From NCBI RefSeq assembly GCF_003194565.2, contig NZ_QICH01000002.1, positions 186,001 through 250,000 on the forward strand: 64,000 nucleotides of DNA, read 5' to 3'. A model generated the notes under the pieces. That model searched no databases. It saw only the letters and a list, made by a program, of their open reading frames with translations, and was not told the DNA's origin. This DNA is from Kangiella spongicola (GTDB lineage: Bacteria > Pseudomonadota > Gammaproteobacteria > Enterobacterales > Kangiellaceae). Positions 20,444 through 29,013 of the stretch are shown in pieces. Positions within the stretch are counted from its first letter, which is position 1. Each line of letters opens with the position of its first letter. A program made the translations under genes and the position numbers.

Positions 20444-21343
20444 CTATGACGATTGGTCCACTTGGTGCATGTGCACATCTCTTTGTGGGTAAGGGATTGA
20501 AATACCGTTGGCATCCAGTGCTTTTTTGAATGCTTCGAGGTTATCCCAGTAAACCCCCCAATAATCACCACTATCAACCCACACGCGTAAAGTGAAGTTA
20601 ACAGAGCTGTCTGCTAACTCTGCCACAGCAATGAACGGCTCAGGGTCTTTATGCACACGCTCGTCGGCTTTGATGACGTCTAATATCACTTTTTTAGCAG
20701 CATCAATATCATCGTCATAACCAATACCTAGCGTAAAATCGACGCGACGCTTCGGTTCAGTACTATAATTCACCAACGAGTCCGTAGAAATTGGTGAGTT
20801 TGGAATGATAATGGTCTTGTTATCAGGCGTCTTTAGGATAGTGTTAAAGATTTGGATTTCTTTAACGGTACCAGAATATCCCTGCATCTCAACCCAATCA
20901 CCGACTTTGTAATGGCGGAAAATCAGTAGCATTACGCCACCAGCAAAGTTTTGAAGCGTACCCGATAAAGCCATACCTATGGCTAAACCAGCAGCACCCA
21001 ATAATGCTACAAAGGTGGTCATCTGCACACCTAAAGTACTTACTACCGTAATACCAAGGATGATTTTCAGCAAAATACCAGTTAAACTTAATAAAAACGT
21101 CTCAAGAGTCGTATCGAAGTTCTTGATTTTGAACATCTTTTTCATACCACCCAATAAGACCTTAATTAAGATCAGACCGACGATCAGAATGACCAAGGCA
21201 ACTGCCAGTTTAGGTAAGTAAATCATGGCATAGTCCATTGCCAACTCAGGCCAACCCGAAATATCTTCAATATTAATCCCTATGCCATCTGCGGCTTCCG
21301 TCGTAGATTCTTTGGCTGCTTCTGCTACATTATTAGTAGACAT
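20444..21343 (-). CDS. mscS: Small-conductance mechanosensitive channel MscS
   Basis: Homoheptameric inner-membrane channel that opens under membrane tension during hypo-osmotic shock. Three N-terminal membrane helices (about 38-62, 78-102, 108-140) include the pore-lining TM3 with its Ala/Gly packing pattern (GAAGLAIGMALSGTLQNFAG). The soluble beta domain has VGDWVEMQGYSGTVKEI and IPNSPI, and the C-terminal alpha/beta vestibule ends IPYPQRDVHMHQ. 299 residues, single-gene unit with its own terminator. Confidence 0.93.
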   Translation of the reverse strand: MSTNNVAEAAKESTTEAADGIGINIEDISGWPELAMDYAMIYLPKLAVALVILIVGLILIKVLLGGMKKMFKIKNFDTTLETFLLSLTGILLKIILGITVVSTLGVQMTTFVALLGAAGLAIGMALSGTLQNFAGGVMLLIFRHYKVGDWVEMQGYSGTVKEIQIFNTILKTPDNKTIIIPNSPISTDSLVNYSTEPKRRVDFTLGIGYDDDIDAAKKVILDVIKADERVHKDPEPFIAVAELADSSVNFTLRVWVDSGDYWGVYWDNLEAFKKALDANGISIPYPQRDVHMHQVDQSS

Positions 21344-21536
21344 GTGTGTTCCCCGTGTTTAAGTTATTTATGACATCAACATTGTATTAACTAGCTCTCA
21401 GACTAACAAGCATAGGTCTGAAATCAAGAACTTACTTTTACAAATTTTAACGACAACCTCTAAGCAATCTGTTAATTTATTAACAAAGTTCGCGTTAATT
21501 CAAGTTAAAGTTAGTCAAAGATAAATAGGAGCCTTT

Positions 21537-21947
21537 ATGCGTCAGCTACAACTTCTAGCCATCGCAACTATTACTGCAACTCTTAGCATCGGTTGTGCCA
21601 GCATTAAACCAGCCGAAGTCGATTCCAAACTTTCAGCTTGGAAAGGAGCGCAAATTGATACTTTGATTCAAACCTGGGGCGTACCGACCGCAGATCGAGA
21701 AATCAATGGCAAAAAATATGCTGAATGGAATACTCGAGAGATAAAAAACCGACCTTCGTTTAATATTGGCGTAGGTGGTTTCGGTGGTAACTTCTTTGGT
21801 AGCATAGGAACTACCCTATTTGGCGGGAAAAAAGATCTCTACTGCACAGTTCAGGTTGGTTATAACGACCAAGGCACAGTCTTTCAAACAAATTGGAATG
21901 GTGATCCAGAAGCCTGCGACTCAGCCATCCCTGAGCGGACTGACTGA
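21537..21947 (+). CDS. Putative lipoprotein of unknown function
   Basis: 136 residues. The signal peptide ends in a lipobox LSIGC with Cys20 as the lipidated residue. The mature part has a SmpA/OmlA-like look (IDTLIQTWGVPTADREINGKKYAEW) followed by a Gly/Phe-rich stretch (GVGGFGGNFFGSIGTTLFGG) and two cysteines. TAGGAG lies 7 bases before the ATG. Small lipoproteins with a WGxPT motif often sit in the outer membrane, but no specific function can be assigned. Confidence 0.7.
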   Translation: MRQLQLLAIATITATLSIGCASIKPAEVDSKLSAWKGAQIDTLIQTWGVPTADREINGKKYAEWNTREIKNRPSFNIGVGGFGGNFFGSIGTTLFGGKKDLYCTVQVGYNDQGTVFQTNWNGDPEACDSAIPERTD

Positions 21948-21967
21948 GCCTAGAGGCAATAAAAACA

Positions 21968-23680
21968 TTAGTCTACAGCTTCTAAATGCGTAATGATTAG
22001 CTGTAGCTCTGGTTGATAGTAGTCGTTAATATCAGGCTTAAATACTGCTCTAATTGCTGACACAGGCTTTGACCAAAGGTTTGGGTCGATGCGAAAGGCA
22101 ATGGCTGCTATCGGCTGAGGACAGTTTTCCTTTCTCAGGGTCAACTTTAAATGTTGTTCCCCGACAATACGCTGGTTTATCACTTCAAACTCATCATCAA
22201 ACGCAGGCTCTACAAATCCCTGACCAAAAGGACCGGCTTGAGCTAAAAGCTGTGCACTTTCGAGCTGATACTCTTCGGGTAACAATGCCCCGTCGGTTTC
22301 GATGATATCTTCCATAGCGCGGCCATCGAGAATATCCTTAACCGCTAACTCAAAAGCTTGTTGGAAAGTTTCAAAATTTGCTTGTGGTAACGACAGTCCG
22401 GCCGCCATAGCGTGACCACCGAATTTATCAATTAATCCAGGATGACGCGCATCAACCAGCGCTAATGCATCTCGGATATGCACTTCTTTGACCGAGCGCC
22501 CAGAGCCCTTAATCACGCCGCCGTCAGCATTCGCAAACACAATACAGGGGCGGTAGACCTTATCTTTTAAGCGTGATGCAACTAAGCCGACAACGCCTTG
22601 ATGCCAATGCGGCTCATACAAACACAGCGAATAGCCCGTATCCGTACCTAAGGTCATCGACTCAACCTGCGCCAAAGCTTCATCCTGCATGTCTTTTTCT
22701 ACCTGCTGACGATCGCTGTTTAAACTATGCAACAGTTGCGCCAGCTCCGCCGCTTTATCACGCGACTCCGTGATCAAGCACTCAATACCAAGGCTCATAT
22801 CATCGAGTCGACCGGCGGCATTAAGTCTTGGGCCAACAGCAAAGCCAAGATCTGTGGACTTGATTTTTACGGGGTCGCGCTTGGCGATACGCAACAGTTC
22901 GATAATCCCTTGGCGACATTTCATGCCACGAATTCGCTTCAAACCATGATGCACCAGTATTCGGTTGTTCTTATCCAGAGGCACAACATCAGCAACTGTT
23001 CCTAACGCAACAATATCTAGGTAATGCGCCAAGTTGGGTTCACCAACACCACTTGATTCAAACCAGTTTTTTTCACGCAAAAAAGAGCGAAAGGCTAGCA
23101 ACAAATAAAAAACCACCCCGACGCCAGCTAAATTTTTACTCGGAAACTTATCACCAGGCTGATTCGGGTTAATAATAGCATCTGCTTGTGGAAGCTCCTC
23201 TCCTGCCAAATGGTGGTCGGTGACTAACACCTTGATTCCAGCATCTTTGGCAGCCTTTACGCCTGCAATACTCGATATGCCATTATCGACGGTAATGATT
23301 AAGTCGGGAGAGTTTTCCTTGGCGACCTCAACCAGCTCTGGTGATAACCCATAACCATAGTCAAAACGGTTAGGAACTAGGTAATCTACGTTCATGCCTA
23401 ACTGACTCAAGACCAGCTTAGCTAAGGCACTACTCGTCGCTCCATCTGCGTCAAAATCGCCAACAATTAATACTTTCTCTTGCTGCTGCAAGCTCTGCCA
23501 TAACAATTCAACCGCCTGCTCGATACCTTTTAAACTATGAAAAGGTTCAAGTTTGGACAAACTATAATCCAATTCATCTTTCGAACGAACTCCGCGGTTG
23601 GAGTACACTCGATTAAGTAGGGATGAAGCAGTTAAGGGCAAATTAGAGTCGGAGTTTCTTCGACGAATGTTAAGCGACAT
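21968..23680 (-). CDS. recJ: Single-stranded-DNA-specific exonuclease RecJ
   Basis: 5'-3' ssDNA exonuclease of recombination and mismatch repair. DHH-family motifs are in order: GDFDADGATSS (about 77-87), DNGISS, VTDHHLAGE, and the DHHA1 GGHAMAAGLSL near 415, followed by an OB-fold tail. Starting at MSLNIRRR (AAAGG about 6 bases upstream) gives 570 residues, like E. coli (577). It belongs to the xerD-dsbC-recJ series, although a plus-strand gene lies between recJ and dsbC here. Confidence 0.94.
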   Translation of the reverse strand: MSLNIRRRNSDSNLPLTASSLLNRVYSNRGVRSKDELDYSLSKLEPFHSLKGIEQAVELLWQSLQQQEKVLIVGDFDADGATSSALAKLVLSQLGMNVDYLVPNRFDYGYGLSPELVEVAKENSPDLIITVDNGISSIAGVKAAKDAGIKVLVTDHHLAGEELPQADAIINPNQPGDKFPSKNLAGVGVVFYLLLAFRSFLREKNWFESSGVGEPNLAHYLDIVALGTVADVVPLDKNNRILVHHGLKRIRGMKCRQGIIELLRIAKRDPVKIKSTDLGFAVGPRLNAAGRLDDMSLGIECLITESRDKAAELAQLLHSLNSDRQQVEKDMQDEALAQVESMTLGTDTGYSLCLYEPHWHQGVVGLVASRLKDKVYRPCIVFANADGGVIKGSGRSVKEVHIRDALALVDARHPGLIDKFGGHAMAAGLSLPQANFETFQQAFELAVKDILDGRAMEDIIETDGALLPEEYQLESAQLLAQAGPFGQGFVEPAFDDEFEVINQRIVGEQHLKLTLRKENCPQPIAAIAFRIDPNLWSKPVSAIRAVFKPDINDYYQPELQLIITHLEAVD

Positions 23681-23794
23681 ACACACCTTTATGCGTCTTA
23701 CAGCATGATTATGGGTTAGACTTAAAACTGAAGTTCGTTATACTGAAAATAGACTCTTTGTGCAAAAGTAATCTTAAACTTAAGATAAAACCCT

Positions 23795-24163
23795 ATGGAC
23801 ATTTCACTCGACAAATCCTCTGGTCAATACCAAATTACTTCTTATAGCAACCAATGCATCACTATAAATGGTCGAGGCTACTCGGAACCAATTACAGTCA
23901 CCTTAGATTCCCTAGAAACAGGACAGTTACCGGCAGATGTTAGCGACATTGATGAAGCTACCTTAAGAGCTTTGAAAATAGATCAATATGAAGCGGTATT
24001 ATTAGGCACTGGGGAAGAGCTCAAACAAGCCTCTTGGGATTTATTGGAAGCAGCACAGCTCATAGGGGCACCGCTTGAAGTAATGTCGACGGCGGCGGCG
24101 TGTCGAACCTTCACGGTTTTAGCTAGCGAAGGCCGACGCGTTTTGGCGATTTTATACCCTTAA
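23795..24163 (+). CDS. Mth938-like (DUF498) domain protein
   Basis: 122 residues forming a single Mth938/NDUFAF3-type domain, with YSEPITVTLDSL near the start and EAVLLGTGEEL plus GAPLEVMSTAAACRTFTVLASEGRRV typical of the family. Bacterial members have no firmly assigned role; the mitochondrial relative NDUFAF3 assists complex I assembly. It is read against recJ and dsbC, splitting what is otherwise the conserved dsbC-recJ neighbourhood. Confidence 0.8.
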   Translation: MDISLDKSSGQYQITSYSNQCITINGRGYSEPITVTLDSLETGQLPADVSDIDEATLRALKIDQYEAVLLGTGEELKQASWDLLEAAQLIGAPLEVMSTAAACRTFTVLASEGRRVLAILYP

Positions 24164-24193
24164 AAATTAGCGTATAAAACCAAGACTAGTTTG

Positions 24194-25036
24194 TTATTTA
24201 TTAGCGACTTCTTGCTTAGTTTCTTGAAGCTCGTTTAAACGACGATTTAAGACTTCAGCAGGAAGGTAACCGCCAATTAAGTCACCATTTTCTAAAATAA
24301 TTCCCGGCGTGCCATTTAGGCCAAACTTGCGTACCAAGTACATGTGTTCCTGAAAAGGAGTCTTACAGCTACCAGTGCGGTATTTATTATGTATTTTTGC
24401 ATCTGTCATCGCAGCTTGTGGATCCGATGCACACCATATACCTCTTAGCTTACTGGCAGATTTGGATTGCAATCCCGCCCTAGGGAAAGCCAAATAACGC
24501 AAGGTAATGCCGAGATCTAAATAATCTTGACGCTCTCGATGAAGCTTCTGACAAAAACCACAATCTACATCAGTAAAAATTGTGACTACATGCTTTTCAT
24601 TTGGCGCTTTGTAAATCACCATATCGCTTTCATCTAATTTATTAATCTCTGCGATTCGCATTGGTGATTCAAGCTTTTGAATTTCAGCCATACGTTTTGA
24701 AGAAAGGTTACTCACCTTTGGCGTAGAAATATCAAGAAGTTGGCCTTTAACTAAATATTTACCGTTACTCGAAATATAGTAAAGATCGCCTTGCAGCATA
24801 AAGGAGTAAAGCCCTTCGATTTCAGACTGGGCAACATGTTGAATACTTGCTGAAGGAAACTTGGATTGAAGCAGTTGTTTTATTTGTAAAGGGTTCAACT
24901 CCGAACTTGCTGATTTTTTACCAGCCGTTTGTATATTCACCGCCTCCGCACTATTAGCAGACGCTACACTCGATACAGCCCCTATGGATAATGAGGCGAA
25001 GAGCGCTAAAAATAACAACTTGCTTAATTTTTGCAT
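24194..25036 (-). CDS. dsbC: Thiol:disulfide interchange protein DsbC
   Basis: Periplasmic disulfide isomerase. The signal peptide covers about 1-27 (ending VASA). The N-terminal dimerisation domain (to about 110) is followed by a thioredoxin domain with the active site CGFC in FTDVDCGFCQKLH, the cis-proline in NGTPGII and a second, structural cysteine pair (GIWC...GSC). 280 residues. It stands between xerD and recJ, as in E. coli, and would help fold secreted Cys-containing proteins encoded nearby. Confidence 0.93.
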   Translation of the reverse strand: MQKLSKLLFLALFASLSIGAVSSVASANSAEAVNIQTAGKKSASSELNPLQIKQLLQSKFPSASIQHVAQSEIEGLYSFMLQGDLYYISSNGKYLVKGQLLDISTPKVSNLSSKRMAEIQKLESPMRIAEINKLDESDMVIYKAPNEKHVVTIFTDVDCGFCQKLHRERQDYLDLGITLRYLAFPRAGLQSKSASKLRGIWCASDPQAAMTDAKIHNKYRTGSCKTPFQEHMYLVRKFGLNGTPGIILENGDLIGGYLPAEVLNRRLNELQETKQEVANK

Positions 25037-25174
25037 AAGGATTTAACATTCTTTTCTATTGATGGGTTACCTAGTTCTCGGCACTATTTTAACTGCCGAT
25101 ACTATCTCAATGCTTATTCTAGCCAAGTCATTTAGCAATTAGTAAGCTGATTTACAAAGATTTACATGCAAAAG

Positions 25175-26101
25175 TTAGCCACGAGGGTGATGCTCTGAGT
25201 GAAGTTGTTTCAGGCGCTCACGTGCGACATAGGTGTAAATTTGCGTTGTCGATAAGTCGCTATGCCCTAATAGCATTTGCAGCGTCCTTAAATCAGCACC
25301 ATGATTCAATAAATGAGTAGCAAAAGCATGACGTAACGTATGTGGTGACAAGTGACTTCTGATTCCTGCTAGCTTTGCATAATGCTTAATGCGATACCAA
25401 AAGTTCTGACGCGTCATGTTAGTCCCGCGTGTACTCAAAAAGAGCCAGTCATTAGCATCTGCAGTAGCAAGCTCTGGCCGTCCATACTTTAAATAAACTT
25501 GGATTGACTCGAGCGCTTCCTCCCCTATGGGTACTAAACGTTCTTTATCACCTTTACCAATGACCCTCATTACGCCTTGGACAAACCCAATTTGATTTAC
25601 CTCGATACTAATCAGCTCTGTAATGCGTAAGCCGCTGCTGTATAACAGTTCCAGCATGGCTTTATCACGAAGCCCAATCGCGGTTTCAAGATCGGGTTGC
25701 CCGATCAGTGTTTCAACATCTTTTTCGCTAAGAGTTTTCGGGACAGGGGCCTGTATTTTCGGGTTTTCAATTTGCTGAGTCGGATCTATTTTGAGGCGAT
25801 GTTGCTGACATAGATAACCATAAAATTTACGTAATGATGATAGTAGCCTTGCGGTAGAGCGACCGCTGTACTTTTGCTGGTATCGGTGGGCTAAATAAGA
25901 CTGTATATCGCTTTGCTCTGCTTTTAATAAACCGCTTCCATTTAACTTCAACCAATCCGCAAATATTTTTAGATCAGTTCTGTAACTGGATAACGTTGCA
26001 TCGGAAAGCCCTTGCTCCATCCACACATGATCACAGAATAATTCAATTTCACTAATGTCTTCAGCAGAAGCGTTAGTTTTCTTACGGCGCTTATCAACCA
26101 A
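25175..26101 (-). CDS. xerD: Tyrosine recombinase XerD
   Basis: Resolves chromosome dimers at dif together with XerC and FtsK. An N-terminal core-binding SAM-like domain (about 17-105) precedes the catalytic domain with the tyrosine recombinase set: Arg in SSGLRITEL, Lys in GKGDKERLVP, His and Arg in LSPHTLRHAFATHLL, His in LLGHSDLSTTQIYTYV and the nucleophilic Tyr there. Conserved position before dsbC-recJ favours XerD over XerC. The start is a TTG at 26101; alternatives were not convincing. Confidence 0.92.
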   Translation of the reverse strand: MVDKRRKKTNASAEDISEIELFCDHVWMEQGLSDATLSSYRTDLKIFADWLKLNGSGLLKAEQSDIQSYLAHRYQQKYSGRSTARLLSSLRKFYGYLCQQHRLKIDPTQQIENPKIQAPVPKTLSEKDVETLIGQPDLETAIGLRDKAMLELLYSSGLRITELISIEVNQIGFVQGVMRVIGKGDKERLVPIGEEALESIQVYLKYGRPELATADANDWLFLSTRGTNMTRQNFWYRIKHYAKLAGIRSHLSPHTLRHAFATHLLNHGADLRTLQMLLGHSDLSTTQIYTYVARERLKQLHSEHHPRG

Positions 26102-26197
26102 AATACAACCCCAGGCAAAGAGAAGCTCTAGATTACCTTAACTCAGTAGCGAACTAAAGATGTGTTCGTTTTTTATAAATCTATATCTGATAGACAT

Positions 26198-26222
26198 AAA
26201 AAAAGCAGCCCGAAGGCTGCTT
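26198..26222 (-). terminator. Terminator of the rpsP-rimM-trmD-rplS operon
   Basis: Minus strand: GCAGCC, TTCG tetraloop, GGCTGC, then seven T, directly downstream of rplS. Confidence 0.92.
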
Positions 26223-26244
26223 CTTAATCTTCACTAAGAAAAAC

Positions 26245-26601
26245 TTACTTCTTAACGTCAAGTCTTTCTTTAATACGTGCAGATTTACCACTACGCTCAC
26301 GTAAGTAGTAGATTTTCGCTTTACGAACAGCACCACGACGCTTAACTTCAATGCTATCGATTAGTGGGCTGTAAGTCTGGAACGTACGCTCAACGCCAAC
26401 ACCAGAAGAAATCTTACGTACTGTAAAAGCTGAGTTTAAGCCACGGTTACGCTTTGCAATTACTACGCCTTCAAAAGCCTGTAAACGCTCACGATCGCCT
26501 TCTTTAACTCTAACTTGTACAACTACTGTGTCACCAGCACCAAAAGTTGGTACTTCTTTGTTCATTTGTTCAGCTTCTAGCTGTTGGATGATGTTACTCA
26601 T
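26245..26601 (-). CDS. rplS: 50S ribosomal protein L19
   Basis: Ribosomal protein at the 30S-50S interface. 118 residues beginning [13 protein letters not shown], with the family signature [20 protein letters not shown] and [18 protein letters not shown]. Last gene of the operon, 59 bases after trmD and followed by a strong terminator. Confidence 0.97.
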   Translation of the reverse strand: MSNIIQQLEAEQMNKEVPTFGAGDTVVVQVRVKEGDRERLQAFEGVVIAKRNRGLNSAFTVRKISSGVGVERTFQTYSPLIDSIEVKRRGAVRKAKIYYLRERSGKSARIKERLDVKK

Positions 26602-26660
26602 GGCTGTTGCTCCTCATTTGAGCGTCTGCTCTATAAATTAAATGGTAAAAAGAGACAGCT

Positions 26661-27413
26661 TTATTCGCTATGCTCTTCGATAAATTCTTGTAAAAGCTGT
26701 TGTTGCTCATCGTTTAATTCGATTTGTTCCAACAAGTCTTTACGTCTTAACCAGGTTCTCCCCAGAGATTGCTTCAGCCTCCAGCGACGAATTTTTTCAT
26801 GGTCGCCAGTTAGCAATATGGGCGGGACCTGCTGACCTTCGTAAACTTCAGGTCGTGTATAATGCGGATGATCCAATAAACCTTCCGCGAAAGAATCTTG
26901 CTGTGCTGAATTTTGGTGACCCAAAACACCAGGCAAGGTTCTTATAACAGAGTCCATTACAGCCATCGCTGCAATTTCCCCACCGCTAAGAACGAAGTCA
27001 CCAAGCGATACTTCCAAGTCTATTTCAGACTGAATAACTCGCTCGTCAATTCCTTCATAACGGCCCGCAACAAAAAGCAAATTTTGCTTTTGTGCTAACG
27101 TTTCTACGAGTTGATGATCGAGCTTCTTTCCCTGCGGTGATAAATACACTTTATACACAGGCTGGCTATCCGAAATAGCCATGGCGCTCTCAGCGTATCG
27201 AATGGCTTCTGTTAGTGGCGCAGTCATCATCAACATGCCCGGTCCACCACCATAAGGCCTATCATCAACGGTACGGTGTTTATCTTGAGTAAAGTCTCGT
27301 GGGTTTGTAACCGCCACATTCACTTTGCCTTGTTTCACCGCACGTCCAACCACACCCTGCTCACAAATTGTTTCAAACATTTGTGGAAAAAGGCTGATGA
27401 TATGTATATTCAT
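26661..27413 (-). CDS. trmD: tRNA (guanine-37-N1)-methyltransferase TrmD
   Basis: Makes m1G37 in tRNAs to prevent frameshifting. SPOUT fold with the trefoil-knot SAM site: YGGGPGMLM near residue 57, [13 protein letters not shown] and [18 protein letters not shown]. The start at [13 protein letters not shown] matches the family N-terminus and gives 250 residues; an upstream in-frame start would add 20 unlike residues that overlap rimM. Standard rpsP-rimM-trmD-rplS position. Confidence 0.95.
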   Translation of the reverse strand: MNIHIISLFPQMFETICEQGVVGRAVKQGKVNVAVTNPRDFTQDKHRTVDDRPYGGGPGMLMMTAPLTEAIRYAESAMAISDSQPVYKVYLSPQGKKLDHQLVETLAQKQNLLFVAGRYEGIDERVIQSEIDLEVSLGDFVLSGGEIAAMAVMDSVIRTLPGVLGHQNSAQQDSFAEGLLDHPHYTRPEVYEGQQVPPILLTGDHEKIRRWRLKQSLGRTWLRRKDLLEQIELNDEQQQLLQEFIEEHSE

Positions 27414-27432
27414 CAACGCTTTTAAATCAGTG

Positions 27433-27948
27433 TTAATAGTCAGACTCCCAATCAACGAGAATTTCTCCCGCATCTAGGTCAACGTTGATTACGCTATAGT
27501 CAGGTACATAAGGAATCAGTAGCTCGCCACCTTTCGGTTTTTTAACTACCAACACATCATTGGCACCCGTTTCCATCAACTTTTTTACCTGCCCGAACTG
27601 TTCACCGGCTTGGTTTACGACGCTTAATCCGATCAGATCACGCCAGTAATATTCACCATTCTCCAGCTCTGGCAGTTGCGATTTATCAATCGCGACTTCA
27701 ACACCATGGTAAGCTTCGGCTTGGTTTCGATCATCACAACCCTCGAGCTGTGCGACCAATGTTTTGCCTTGCTCACGACCTTTTACAATAGCAATTTCTT
27801 GCCATTCGCCGTTAAGCTTTAAGTACCACGGTTTATAATTAAAAATATTTTCTTTAGGCGAAGTAAAGGAATAGACCTTAACCCAACCTTTAATGCCATA
27901 AGCCCCATTTAATTTGCCGACTACTAATGGCTCAAAAGCTTTAGACAT
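27433..27948 (-). CDS. rimM: Ribosome maturation factor RimM
   Basis: Assists 30S maturation through binding to S19. 171 residues with an N-terminal RimM domain ([21 protein letters not shown]) and a PRC-barrel domain ([12 protein letters not shown]...[18 protein letters not shown]). ATG at 27948; a TTG lies directly before it. Between rpsP and trmD as usual. Confidence 0.95.
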   Translation of the reverse strand: MSKAFEPLVVGKLNGAYGIKGWVKVYSFTSPKENIFNYKPWYLKLNGEWQEIAIVKGREQGKTLVAQLEGCDDRNQAEAYHGVEVAIDKSQLPELENGEYYWRDLIGLSVVNQAGEQFGQVKKLMETGANDVLVVKKPKGGELLIPYVPDYSVINVDLDAGEILVDWESDY

Positions 27949-27974
27949 CAATAATATTCTTAATTAATTAACAA

Positions 27975-28223
27975 TTACTCAGCTTTAGCAGCTTCTTTAA
28001 CTAGCGTAGCAACACGACCAGTCATCTGCGCGCCTTCACCGATCCAGTGTTGGATGCGATCATTGTCTACGCGTAGACGCTCTTCGTTACCACGAGCAAC
28101 AGGGTTAAAGAAACCAACGCGCTCAATAAAACGACCATCGCGACGTGCGCGAATATCAGCAACTACTAAGTGGTAGAAAGGACGCTTTTTTGAACCACCA
28201 CGTGCTAAACGGATGCTAACCAT
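27975..28223 (-). CDS. rpsP: 30S ribosomal protein S16
   Basis: 82 residues when started at [20 protein letters not shown], the same length as E. coli S16. AGAGGA lies 9 bases upstream of this ATG. An upstream in-frame extension is not supported. First gene of the leftward rpsP-rimM-trmD-rplS operon. Confidence 0.96.
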   Translation of the reverse strand: MVSIRLARGGSKKRPFYHLVVADIRARRDGRFIERVGFFNPVARGNEERLRVDNDRIQHWIGEGAQMTGRVATLVKEAAKAE

Positions 28224-28312
28224 ACGTTTAAATCCTCTAATATGAAATACAATACACCCCAAAGCCCCCTTTTTTAGGCGCTTACGAGGCTTACTAAATT
28301 TTAAGAGCGCGA

Positions 28313-28342
28313 ATTATAAATGAAATCGCACCCTTTTGGAAA
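28313..28342 (-). promoter_or_regulatory. rpsP operon promoter
   Basis: Minus strand TTTCCA (28337-28342), 18-base spacer, perfect TATAAT (28313-28318), followed by a GC-rich discriminator (TCGCGC) typical of growth-rate-controlled promoters. A palindrome AACTGTT-TC-AACAGTT lies upstream at 28382-28397. Confidence 0.6.
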
Positions 28343-28503
28343 CCGTTTTTGCCTATAAACCCAAATATTTCGGGCTTTTCCAACTGTTTCAACAGTTTTC
28401 CTAAGCTAAGGTTGCTTTAAAACATAAAAACGGTCGCTATTATAGCAAATTGCTCAGAACTTTTGTCAGCTCTTTCTGTTGATACAATTATGCTCCGGCG
28501 CAT

Positions 28504-28536
28504 AAAAAAACGGCTAAGGATTCCCCCTAGCCGTCT
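28504..28536 (-). terminator. Terminator after the small Cys-rich secreted protein gene
   Basis: Minus strand: ACGGCTAGG / CCTTAGCCGT stem followed by seven T. Confidence 0.85.
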
Positions 28537-28557
28537 CTAAACTCATGATTTTGTTTA

Positions 28558-28950
28558 TTATTTGTTGCTTGAACAGCTTTGCGCCTTTTCTGGGTCGATG
28601 CCATGCTCTTCACTAACGCTTTTCGAGCAGTTTTCCATCTCAGCACTAAGTGCATCACGCTCTTCTTGGCTCATGCCCTGGGCTGCCATCAGTTGGCTAA
28701 AGTTTGGTGCCATACATTTATCTAAAATACCGGTCATCATAGCGTTACAGTCAGACTCGCTAATCTCTATACAAGACAGCATTTCTTTGTCCTGACACGT
28801 TTTTGCCATTTCTTGCTTCATCATCTGCATCATCATGGCTTCCATCCCAGCTTGCTGAGAGTTTGCACCCTGCGTAGCCTCACCTTCCGCTTGTGCGCCA
28901 AGAGATAGCGTTAATAAGATGCTAGCAGCGGTTAATCCAAATAGTTTCAT
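28558..28950 (-). CDS. Small secreted Met- and Cys-rich protein, unknown function
   Basis: 130 residues. The signal peptide (MKLFGLTAASILLTLSLGAQA) is followed by a Met-rich stretch (AMMMQMMKQEMA) and six cysteines: one in KTCQDK, then SCIE, DCNAM, DKCMA, ENCSK and QSC at the end. The even Cys number suggests three disulfides in the periplasm. The ATG at 28950 is chosen because GGAGA lies 7 bases upstream. The gene has its own terminator, between ffh and rpsP. The Met/Cys content could bind copper, but no known metal motif is complete. I do not recognise the family. Confidence 0.7.
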   Translation of the reverse strand: MKLFGLTAASILLTLSLGAQAEGEATQGANSQQAGMEAMMMQMMKQEMAKTCQDKEMLSCIEISESDCNAMMTGILDKCMAPNFSQLMAAQGMSQEERDALSAEMENCSKSVSEEHGIDPEKAQSCSSNK

Positions 28951-29013
28951 ATCATTCTCCAAAATCGAACAGTAAAGTCGCCCGATTTTAACGAACGAGT
29001 CACTGAGTACAAG

